From Adiantum capillus-veneris (taxonomy: Eukaryota; Streptophyta; Polypodiopsida; Polypodiales; Pteridaceae), in contig CM043969.1 of the NCBI GenBank assembly GCA_014529385.2, positions 15,813,446-15,877,445 on the forward strand: a DNA stretch of 64,000 nucleotides, given 5' to 3'. Positions 36,042-45,889 of the stretch are shown here, one piece after another. The translations under genes were made by a program, and so were the position numbers. The stretch's first letter is position 1. Each line of letters opens with the position of its first letter. The notes beneath the pieces are model-generated. The model saw only the letters and a list, made by a program, of their open reading frames with translations. It was not told where the DNA came from and ran no database searches.

Positions 36042-37616
36042 ATGAATTTGAGATCGGGCAGGAATCTCCAGAATAACCAACCAAGACAAGGAGAACAAGC
36101 AAGTGTCATATCAACCGAGGGAAGTGTAAACCAAAGTTGGGTGCAACCAATAGAGCCGATCTTTGAAGGAAGTGTTTCTGATACTTCTTCGGAGAGATCT
36201 TACGAGATTTTCACCGAACACTTGGAACACTTGAACCTGAACAACAAAGAACATATGGCAGCAGGATCATCAAACCCTTCCGCCACAATGAAGCTATTGT
36301 TCATAAAATACCAGTACGATAATGAGCAAGGTGCCAAGATCTACAAAGATGGAATGGACCGCTATTGTGTAAAGATAGAAGAGAGACCTAGTGAGTTCAA
36401 GGACATAGTGCCTGTGAGCTATAGCGGAGATAAATATATAGATGACGAGGGTACCATGTACTTGGTAGTCCTAAACCCTAACATTGTGGACAAGTGGGGA
36501 TTGATGGGCACCAAAGCCAAATTAGATGAAGAACTTGAGGAGAAAGCACCAATAATGAACTTATCTGATGCGAGGTTAAGAAGAGAGAATGAAACTACAA
36601 GGATCAACACTGATAACATCTATGTGGGGCTATACAAATATAATAATGGGGAGCAAGATCTCTATTATAGATGTGAAGAACCCTACACTGGAGAGTTGAC
36701 AGACCAAAAAAGACTTTATGTCTTGACCTACACAGAGGGATCGGAAGTGAAAATTGCCGCTTACGACAAGTATGGGAGACAATACTCAACAATGGGCAAG
36801 AAAGAATTAGAAGGATATACATACTTTGGGGGACCACTACATCAGTATTATGTTACTTCTAGCTCACAAAGACCAGCACCAACAAATGGAGTGCAAAACT
36901 CAATGACAACAGGAGGACAAAGAACTCAGGTTGCTGACTCTTTCAGCCAACCTCAGTACTCGAAGCCCGGACCAATGGGATCATTACATTCCAGAGAGTC
37001 AATGGATGCGAATCGAGGTAGTGCAGTTCCAATCCCCACATATACCACTCCACGTCCAAGGTTCGAAGCGGAACCATCACATTTACCTCCTAGTAGTAGA
37101 TTCAGGGCAGGGGAACCGACAAGGGTAACCCATGAAGTCCATGATGCTAGAGAAAGCTTTAGCCGGGACACATGAGCAATGAAATTGGTAGCAGACCATA
37201 GATGTATGAGACCATCTCAAGTAGCGAAGTGTATGCCAAAGAAGTATGGTGGTTCAGGAGATCCGTATGCACATGTGTCACTCTTTAAGCAAGTCTTAAG
37301 AGCTGAGTAGATAACAGATTTCCATACACAATACGAGGGATTTGGTCTTACTCTAGAAGGTACGGCATTGACATGGTTTCAACCACTGAACATAGGGGGA
37401 TTCCATGACATTGACCATTTGCTAAGAGAGTTTGCTGAGGAATTCTCAAAACGAGGGATTAAGCACAATACGGTCTCACAAATATATGCTTTTAAACAGA
37501 GAGAACACGAAAAAGTGAAGGAAGCTTCACTCACTTCAAACAATACATTGAGAGATGTCCAGTACGTGAACGACCACAAGATGACAGACTATCTGTTCTC
37601 TTTATTGAGGGACTGA
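36042..37616 (+). pseudogene. gag: gag, N-terminal and core part
   Basis: Structural protein that forms the virus-like particle. The start ATG at 36042 (MNLRSGRNL) is preferred to the upstream TTG at 36039. Residues about 85-285 form an N-terminal domain shared only with element III in this window (KIYKDGMDRYCVKIEERPSE, YSGDKYIDDEG). The conserved Gypsy gag core follows at about 37230-37616 (LTLEGTALTWFQPL, then DIDHLLREFAEEF and KQREHEKVKEASL). Stops TGA at 37173 and TAG at 37308 interrupt it, and a frameshift near 37600 moves the frame to that of the next ORF. The first stop could arise from CGA and the second from CAG by C-to-T change. Confidence 0.85.
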
Positions 37617-37619
37617 GAA

Positions 37620-39298
37620 ACGACACTCTCAAGAAGGACTTGCACTTGAAAGCTTGTACAAGTTTTGAGCAAGTAACGAGAGAGGCATTGTACTTAGTGG
37701 ATAACTATACGGTTTATGGAGAGGTGTCAGCGGATACAGATTTTGCATCCAGTAGCTCTTCCTCCGTAGTGAGCGAGACTACCACTAAAAAGAATGTTCA
37801 AATAACAACCATGCCAAATGTAGAGCAAATGATAGAAGAGGCTCTAAAAAGGATGGTACCATACCAAAAACTATTGCCAAAACCACTGAAATGGTGTGCT
37901 ATTGAACAAAAATGGACAAACCATCCAACAGAGGAGTGCTATTATAACAAAGGGTATGTAAGGGAGCGTCAGTATGCACCTCCTGCTCAATTAGCACCAC
38001 CTCAAGTACATCCAGCACCTCGATACCCGACGGGAAATGTACCAGGACCTATGGGGATAGAAAGGCCACAACCAGTATTGGGACAACAACCACCTTTACC
38101 AGGAGCAAGACCAGTGGGAATTAGATATGCACCAAACTTAGAGAATCAGGAAGAACAAGCCTTAGTGCCTGTTCAAGCCTCTTATGAAGAATCTGGTGCA
38201 CACATGTCTCCAACTGTGTATTACCCACCAGAAGAACCCAAACAACTAGAACCATGGGGCATGATTGGGAATGTTGGAATACCAACAGTTATAAGTGCTT
38301 CTGATGAAGAGAAATACAATTTGGACGCAAGAACATTGATGTTCATAGCTCATGGAGGGTTAAAAGGACAAAGACCATCCTATCCACAAAGAACGAATCA
38401 AATGGGACCAGGACCAGCACTAGGACCCTGTTACAAGTGTGGAGGTGACCATCTGATGAATGTTTGTCCACATACGGAAATCATTAGAATTAACGCTTAT
38501 TTCACTGAGTGTGGGGTTACTCACTTCATTGAGGATTGTTCAAAGAATCCAAACAAAGTGCAAAAGACGACATTGAATATGCTAGAAACTATTCCTACCA
38601 GCAGTGGGTCTGAAAATGAAACTCTGATACCAACGCAAGTTGTTACTAGAGCTCAAGCTAAGAAAACCACTAGAGAACCTGAGAATGGAAAGTTAGCGAC
38701 TGAAGTGGTTAGTCAAGGACCGCGGAGTCAGAGAAACACATGGAAAGCTAGAAAAGCACGCATGAAGTTGAGAAAAGAACGTGAAGACGCTATTCTAGCT
38801 GAGGAACTAAAGCGAACTAAAGATAGATTAGAAAAACTTGAGAGTCAAAACGGGAAACAAGAGATGAGCCCTGAAAGAACGAAACAAAAGAGTATCAAAG
38901 AAACAACGATCTTAAGCTTAGGGGGATCAGTGCTAGTCGACAAAGTACACGAACCATTTGACGCACTGATGAGACCTTACGAAGCTAGGTTAAAGAACAA
39001 CCAAACACAAGAACAGAGGTGGATGACATACCCAAACGCGGAATTGGAAAAGCAGAGACATGAAATGTGCCAGAGAATGATCGAGACTGCACAAGCCTTA
39101 TTAGAACCACCAAGAGAAACAATGAATTGTGGAACGGAAAACCCAATTCAACAGGAGACTGTCGTTTCACGGGTAGCTGAAAAGACTCCCAGTGCAAAAA
39201 AACCTGAAAATACACACAAGGATGACCGCATAGTATTGAACACAACCGATCAGGAGATAGAGAGTTTTCGTCCAGTCATACAGAGGTCTTACGGATGA
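37620..39298 (+). CDS. gag: gag C-terminal part with zinc knuckle
   Basis: After the frameshift the gag core ends (LHLKACTSFEQVTREALYLVDNY region). A Pro/Gln-rich linker follows, then a CCHC-like knuckle (CYKCGGDHLMNVC at about 38431-38469) for nucleic-acid binding. A second knuckle appears to have lost its first Cys (YFTECGVTHFIEDC). A charged Lys/Glu-rich segment follows. A single in-frame TGA (39296-39298) separates this from the pol frame; downstream residues stay in the same frame. It could be a decayed CGA, or a gag-pol readthrough stop. Confidence 0.8.
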
Positions 39299-42200
39299 GA
39301 TGAGGATTACAATGAATTTTGGAAACAAGTGAGAGAGGCAAACTTTGCAAACGAGCTAAGTTGCCAAGCTAATGAGACAAATTGGGAAAAGGACATCAGG
39401 AATCCTCCCATAGTGGAATTTGAGGCAGGATCTCAAGTGGATTTGGATCTGCAATCTTACTGGGGAGATGGGGGCTTTGTTAGAACAATGGAGAGCAAAC
39501 CTCATTCATTGAAAACCTTACCTTCATACTTAGGAGATTATGAAGCAAAATCCGAGATTAGAGCACTTCCCTCACGAAGAATCTCATCAGAAAAAGTCAT
39601 GGACTCGCAAGGATTGATAGAGATCTTTTCAACACTAGTGACATGCACTATCACTCTAGCTGAGCTTTTGAGGCTAAGACCACATATGTGGACCACTGTA
39701 GGAAAATGCTTGGAGAAATTTGGGATAAAAGACCCAACATCGAGACTGCAAGAGGGTATACAAGAGCTGAGCAAACCACAAAGGAACGCTAAGCATGTAC
39801 CCTTAAACAAGGTCGGAGAGTATTGCGAAGGTGAAGAGGGGAATATAACCTTACCAGTTGAATTCCAAGGCGTGAACACGATGGCAATACTAGACAGCGG
39901 AGCTGGGGTAGCCATTGCTACAAAAGAAATCTGGAAAAAATGGGGGAAACCAGCAATAAGAAAGACTAGGTTGAAACTCCAATTAGTAGATGGACACATG
40001 GAGAAACCTATGGGGTTATTAGAGAAAGTTGTAGTGACTTCTTGCGGCATTGAATACGAACATACTTTTGCTATTGTCGATTTTGGCAAGGAGAATAACT
40101 CTGATATCATACTGGGAAGACCATTCATGAGACAACTGAAAATGGTCCAGGATTGGGGCTACGATCACATATACCTGAGAAATATGGAAACCACTACACG
40201 TGTGAACCTGAGAGACCATAGCTACAAAGATGTGAGCCGAACACCGATAAAGGAGTTTGATTCAGCTACTTTGGCGGGATCTGAATTTCCAGCTTGGTTA
40301 GGTAAGCCCAAGGAGTTATGGATGTGTGGAGCCTCGAAATGTGGAAGTCTGAGGCGAGAAGAATATGTTTTAGAAAGGGCTATCGAAGACGAAACTTATA
40401 TAGGAGAACCCTTTCCAGAGGACACAATTGAACCATTAGAATGGACACACATTCTAGCAACCCTAGATGTTTGTGCAATTCCGGATGGTCCCACAACGAA
40501 ATTTTGTGACAAGGACGGGTACGACGTGGTTCCGTACTTCATGTTGAGAACTGTACTCGAAAAAGAAACTGAAAAGAACGATACACTGGAAGAGGAAGAT
40601 GAAGAAGAGGTGTTTCACGACATTCCCGATCATCCAGAGTGGGGAAATGAAGCAGACAACGAGTCAACGGACAGTTCAAGCGGAAACGAAGAAACTATAA
40701 CGGATGTCAGATTTTATGATTTTCCGAACCAAACTAAACCACGCCAGAAACGCTATAGAGCAAAGAGAAAAACAAAGGGGGTTAGAACCAATCCGATGCC
40801 TAGAATAAGAGGAAAAAATGAATTCCTAATGCTAGTAAAGGTGGAAGATTGTGTTAAGGACAATATTTCTGGAAGAATGAGAGGCAATGATCAAAAGAGC
40901 TTACGAAAAGACAAAAAAGGCTCAAGAAATCAAGTTCAAAGGAATGGAACGAAAACAAAAACAAAAAAATCAGAAAAGAACAAGCGCAACAGAGAACACA
41001 CGGAGTCCAAGTTAGAACGTAGAAACAAGTACAGAGAGCTCAAGAAAACTCTGAAAGAAGTGTGGACGACAGAATTTGAGAGTGGAGAGAACGAAAACGC
41101 CAAAATCAAGGAAAACATGGATGTTCCCTCTCACTATAGGAAATTCACAATAGAGGATAGGAAGGTGGTATTAACCCAACCTATTCGAGAGAGAAGGGAG
41201 AACGAATCTTATGACGGACCGGAGGATGCAAAAAAAGTTGATTTAGCAGCTCCAGGTGAGACACCTAGACCGGTGTACATAGCCACAGATTTGTCTCCAG
41301 GCGAGGAAGAGAGAGTTTTGAGTCTTCTCAGAGAGTATAGGGATGCGTTTGCATGGTCTTATAAGGACTTAAAGGGAGTTGACCCATCGATATGCCAACA
41401 CACAATCCCACTGAAAGAGGACGCAAAGCCTAGCAGCCAGAGACCATACACATATAATGATACATTTGCTAAGCGAATCAAAGAAGAAATAGATAAGCTA
41501 ATGGAAGCTGAATTCATATACGAGATTGAACACACCGATTGGGTATCTCCGATTGTGGTAGTACCCAAGAAGAACGGAAAACTCCGAGTGTGTGTCAACT
41601 TAAAGAAAGTGAATGCTGCAACAATCAGGGACAATTATCCCCTGCCAATAACTGATCATGTTCTAGAGCGTGTATCAGGGAAAACAGCATACTCTTTTCT
41701 TGATGGTTTTTCAGGATATAACCAGCTAGCCATAGCACTGGAAGATCAACATAAAACAGCTTTTGCAACGGAGTGGGGAATTTATGCTTATCGGGTTATG
41801 TCTTTTGGTCTAACCAATGCTCCCGCAACCTTCCAGAGGCTGATGACGCATGCTTTCAAAGAATACTTAAGGTTTTTTCTAGAAATATACATGGATGACT
41901 TATGTGTACATTCTCTTCTGAGAGATGAGCATCTAGAACACCTAAGAAAAGTATTTGAGAAATGTAGGACATATCGCATTTGTCTTAATCCTGAGAAATG
42001 TGTGTTTATGGTCCGACAGGGCAGAATTCTGGGACATATTGTCTCACAAAATGGAATATCCACGGATTTAGAGAAGATAAAAGTTATAGTGGATATGCCT
42101 AGACCAACCAATGCGAAACAAGTACAGAGCTTTATGGGACATTGTGGATATTATAGACGATTCATTTACATGTACGCTATAATAGGCCAACCGCTTTACA

Positions 42201-42364
42201 GGCTAATACTGAACTTTGAATGGATAGAGGAGTGTGAGGAATCATTCAAGAAATTGAAAGAGGCACTCATTACTGCTCCAGTCTTGAAATCACCAGACTG
42301 GGAGAAGATATTCCATGTGCATATAGATGCTTCGGCATATGCAATAGGATGCATTCTGGCTTAG
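39299..42364 (+). CDS. pol: pol part 1: retropepsin 1 and reverse transcriptase
   Basis: It is in frame with the preceding ORF; the first internal Met is at 39329, and residues are counted from there. A retropepsin with active-site ILDSGAG (Asp at residue 189) and DIILGRPFM cleaves the polyprotein. A long Lys/Arg-rich linker covers about residues 470-600. RT follows: VSPIVVVPKKNGKLRVC, FLDGFSGYNQLAI, MSFGLTNAPATFQRL and catalytic YMDD (from residue 854), then GHIVSQNGIS and the start of RNase H (HVHIDASAYAIG, Asp conserved). The ORF ends at TAG 42362-42364; the frame continues without shift into RNase H, so one CAG-to-TAG change is likely. Confidence 0.92.
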   Translation, partial: DEDYNEFWKQVREANFANELSCQANETNWEKDIRNPPIVEFEAGSQVDLDLQSYWGDGGFVRTMESKPHSLKTLPSYLGDYEAKSEIRALPSRRISSEKVMDSQGLIEIFSTLVTCTITLAELLRLRPHMWTTVGKCLEKFGIKDPTSRLQEGIQELSKPQRNAKHVPLNKVGEYCEGEEGNITLPVEFQGVNTMAILDSGAGVAIATKEIWKKWGKPAIRKTRLKLQLVDGHMEKPMGLLEKVVVTSCGIEYEHTFAIVDFGKENNSDIILGRPFMRQLKMVQDWGYDHIYLRNMETTTRVNLRDHSYKDVSRTPIKEFDSATLAGSEFPAWLGKPKELWMCGASKCGSLRREEYVLERAIEDETYIGEPFPEDTIEPLEWTHILATLDVCAIPDGPTTKFCDKDGYDVVPYFMLRTVLEKETEKNDTLEEEDEEEVFHDIPDHPEWGNEADNESTDSSSGNEETITDVRFYDFPNQTKPRQKRYRAKRKTKGVRTNPMPRIRGKNEFLMLVKVEDCVKDNISGRMRGNDQKSLRKDKKGSRNQVQRNGTKTKTKKSEKNKRNREHTESKLERRNKYRELKKTLKEVWTTEFESGENENAKIKENMDVPSHYRKFTIEDRKVVLTQPIRERRENESYDGPEDAKKVDLAAPGETPRPVYIATDLSPGEEERVLSLLREYRDAFAWSYKDLKGVDPSICQHTIPLKEDAKPSSQRPYTYNDTFAKRIKEEIDKLMEAEFIYEIEHTDWVSPIVVVPKKNGKLRVCVNLKKVNAATIRDNYPLPITDHVLERVSGKTAYSFLDGFSGYNQLAIALEDQHKTAFATEWGIYAYRVMSFGLTNAPATFQRLMTHAFKEYLRFFLEIYMDDLCVHSLLRDEHLEHLRKVFEKCRTYRICLNPEKCVFMVRQGRILGHIVSQNGISTDLEKIKVIVDMPRPTNAKQVQSFMGHCGYYRRFIYMYAIIGQPLYRLILNFEWIEECEESFKKLKEALITAPVLKSPDWEKIFHVHIDASAYAIGCILA

Positions 42365-43770
42365 CCAGAAGAAGGAAACATGGATTTTCCTATCTGTTAC
42401 GCCAGTCGACAGCTCAACAATGCAGAGAAGATTTACACCACAACAGAGAGAGAAGGATTAGGAATGATATATGCTGTGAAGAAATTTCGGCATTATCTTC
42501 TAGCCAACAAGTTTGTGTTTTTTACGGATCACCAAGCCTTGCTCTACCTAGTGAATAAACCATGCAGTACCGGGAGAATAGTGAGATGGCTCATTATCTT
42601 ACTGGAATTCGACTTCACGGTAGTAGTAAAGAAAGGAAAAACACATCTTAGAGCTGATCATCTTTCGCTATTGACGAATGGGGAAGACCCTATAGGAGTA
42701 GATGACGACATGCCAGACGCATACTTGTTCAACATAGAAATGATACCGAAGTGGTCTCAAAATGTCGTTAGCCTATTAACCTATGGAGGAGAGTTTGATA
42801 GAAGAGAATACAACCAGAAACATATTGCTATTCAGCAATCCAAGAATCTTCAATTGGTTGCAGGAACGTTGTATCAATTGGGAAATGATCATGTTTTACG
42901 ACTATGCATCAATCCTAAGGAATATAATATATATCTGCGCGAAGCACATGTTCAGGAATGTGCATTTCATTGTTCAAGAAGGAACACATATAGGAATTTG
43001 TTACAATTGGGAGTCTATTGGCCAGGAATGAAAGAAAGCGTACATGAATATGTCACTGTATGTATTGTATGTTCATCAAAACCGCCAGCAGAGTATTCGA
43101 CATTATATCAGATAATGATCGCTCCAGAATGGAGTCAGTATATTGTTGAATATCTCACAAATAGAACTTTCCCAGAAGGAACGTCAAAAGCTCGTCAGAA
43201 ATTTGTAGAGACAGAAGCTAGAGATTACGCTTTAATAGGAGATCAACTCTATAAGAGAGGTAAAGACAACCAGCTTAGGATTTGCGCATCAGAGACTGAG
43301 TATGTGATAATACTAGAGCAAGCTCATGGAGGAGTAGGTGGAGGCCATTTCTCCGGTGATAAGACAGCAAAACTTGTCTTAGCCGCAGGAATATGGTGGT
43401 CAACATTACATATGGACGTTGAGGAATACGTTAAACGGTGTGATGACTGTCAGCGGACCAAAGTACCACTTAAAATAGATGATATGCCACTTAGACCAAT
43501 GATGGGGGCAAGAGCTTTTGCAAAATTGGGGATTGATTATGTCGGACCCATTTCACCTCCTGCATATAAGACTCATGCACAATACATCGTTGTGGCTACA
43601 GACTATCTAACAAAGTGGGTCGAAGCAAAGGCAACTCAAAAAGCAGATGCCAGGACCACGGCACAATTTCTATATGAATACGTCTTTGTACGATATGGAT
43701 TGCCAATAGAAATTGTGAGTGATCGAGGTACACATTTTATAAATGAAGTGATAGAGATCCTTCTAGATGA
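42365..43770 (+). CDS. pol: pol part 2: RNase H and integrase, cut by the DNA transposon
   Basis: RNase H continues (ASRQLNNAEKIYTTTEREGL, FFTDHQALLYLV). Two tandem integrase zinc-binding modules follow, each with a W..YL leader and an H-H-C-C set: about 42740-43090 (EAH, AFH, VCIVC) and 43110-43470 (QAH, GGH, CDDC). Then comes the catalytic core with Asp386 (LGIDYVGP) and Asp448 (VSDRGTHF), counted from the Met at 42380. The frame is cut at 43770 by the inserted transposon. The rest of the integrase, including the catalytic Glu, resumes at 54814 in the matching phase. The duplicated zinc module is unusual. Confidence 0.9.
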
Positions 43771-43801
43771 CATTAGGGGAATTTTGAGGTCATTTTTGTG
43801 C
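43771..43801 (+). repeat. Left terminal inverted repeat
   Basis: It starts CATTAGGGGAATTTTGAGG and matches the reverse complement of 54783-54813 with one mismatch. The non-coding leader of gene A follows up to 44149. Confidence 0.9.
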
Positions 43802-44149
43802 CTTTTAGCGTGTAGAGAGAGAGTGGTCTCAACCAATGGTTGAAGAGCTTCCGTTACGGAACCTCTATTTTTGAAAACTCACAAAAAAGCAAATATTCTA
43901 TCTTTATCGCAACTTTGAGCTGGTAAATAGCAATGTAAACAAGTAAAAGTGCAAAGGCATTCAATAGCTGTCGCTTTCAGAAAGACGTACTTCTCATATT
44001 ATATTGTTTTCATTTTGCACGTCGTCATCATAAAACAACGTTTGGATTCTATCTCATGATCTTTTCCAGATTTGAACCGTTTTTTGCACATTCTGCTTAT
44101 TCTTCTCTTGAACTCAGACTAGACTTCTCTGCTCATTTATTTTTTCACC

Positions 44150-45454
44150 GTGGAATCTTCATCACGATCAAAACGACCAAGAACTTCCATTGAATCCATT
44201 GTCACTTACAACACGACTGATCAAAATGGAGAATGGATTTCAATAACTTTACACAAAGGAACGTGGATACTGATGCAACAGAACAAGAGAATAAAGTCTT
44301 CCACCAAAAACTCTTTCTTGGCGGGATGGAAGGGCATTGTTAAAGATTTCAGCTTTGGCGACAACAAAAAATCAATCAAAGAGGTGCTGGTGTAGCATGT
44401 GTACATGCATAAAGATCTGCATATTAACTCAGAGAGTTCTGCTTTGCCATTACATAGACCAAACTGTAAGTCTCTTAACTTAAATTCTTATTTGTAATGC
44501 ATGTTGTATAAGGTTATTTGTTGTACAGATTTGTATCCTTCAAACATTATGGAATGGCAGCCAGTAGAATGTGTTATAAATATTCTGGATGTGTGTCATG
44601 GATCAATTGGTGAAGAAATATACAAGGGAAGGACTAAGGGTTCATTGGCAGAGAATGGAATATTCTTCTTTGACCATTATTATGTTCCACCTAGAAGGAC
44701 TGGAGAACTTGGAGCCACAACTAAGCTAGACTTGCCTGATTTCAAAAGTGGAGAATGGTCACTCCCTAGCTCAAATACAAGTGAGGGCTACAGGTGCAAG
44801 CTGTTTTGTGAGATTCAAAAGTGTTTGAAAGCAAACATAGCAAGCAAACAGAGTAGAATTTCTATATTCATGCCCGTTACAGTTTTTGTAGACTTCTTCT
44901 CTAATGCTGAAGTCAGAAAATCTAGAACAATGTTTTCAGTGAAGACTTTAGACTCATCAAATGTACTTGAATTTGTGGATGAGGGTTGGAACACCAAAAC
45001 AGTGAATGGAATCACTTGTAATGTGCAAGCTGGCTCAATTGCTTGCAAATACATGATAGGGACACAAAACTTCATTATGTCATTTTATTACAGAAGATGG
45101 CACTATGTTGGTGGTCAGCTAACTCCACTTGATCAAGACATGGAGGACTTCATTGACAGCCCAATAGAAGACATTGATATATGGGTAAACAATGAGCATC
45201 TGTCAATTGTAAAGATAAGAGGCACGTGTAGCTTACATCAATTGAGATTGGACCTGCAAAGTGATGAAATTGAACTGCCCACAACATTCTGCTTTCAAAT
45301 AAATGGTGGAAAGGTAACTATTATCACTAAAAGTCTCTTGTTCTCTTATTGGTTCTTTATTTAACTTGGGCTGTTTTTGTAGGTATCAAAAAGGAATGAA
45401 AAGAGGCTACAGTGCAAGGACATCTTGGATGGCATTGTACATTTGGTGCCTTGA
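44150..45454 (+). pseudogene. Transposon gene A, three exons, unknown function
   Basis: Exons at 44150-44465, 44529-45313 and 45383-45454 join with consensus GT-AG sites and matching phases (about 389 residues). It begins GTG in a perfect plant-type context (CACCGTGGA), suggesting a lost ATG, and has one in-frame TAG at 44393, probably from CAG. The frame is otherwise open. The N-terminus is basic (SSSRSKRPRTS). The C-terminal 60 residues (LHQLRLDLQSDEIELP, FCFQINGGKVSKRNEKRL, DILDGIVHLVP) recall ubiquitin-like or doublecortin-like beta-grasp endings. That is only a resemblance. It is convergent with the histone-protease gene. Confidence 0.65.
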
Positions 45455-45654
45455 ACATCCTTTAAGGCAATTTTGTAACACATGACCTGCAAGGATCTTG
45501 TTTTGTATCACATGACCTGCAAGGATCTTATTGAAATAAAGATCTAAAAGGATCTTTATTTTGTTATTGAAATGCAACTTTTCCAAACATCAATGATTTT
45601 ACTTCAATCATTTGATTTTGTAACAGAGTCTTAAAACAAGGTGATCAAAATGTA

Positions 45655-45889
45655 TTCAATTTCAAATATTTGCAATTACATAGACAATTGGATACAAGTG
45701 GGCTATAGAATAGACAATTGGATACAAGTGGGAAGCTTGATACAAGTGGGCTACAATTAGATACAAGTGGGCTGCAAAAAGCTTGATACAAGCTTGATAC
45801 AAAAAGCTTGATACAAGCTTGATACAAAGGGCTATAGAATAGACAATTGGATACAATTGGGAAGCTTGATACAAGTGGGCTGAAAAAAG
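45655..45889. repeat. Short-unit minisatellite (TTGGATACAAGTGGG / AAGCTTGATACAAG)
   Basis: Units of about 15 bases built on GATACAAG are repeated more than ten times in mixed order between the 3' ends of the two convergent genes. Confidence 0.85.
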
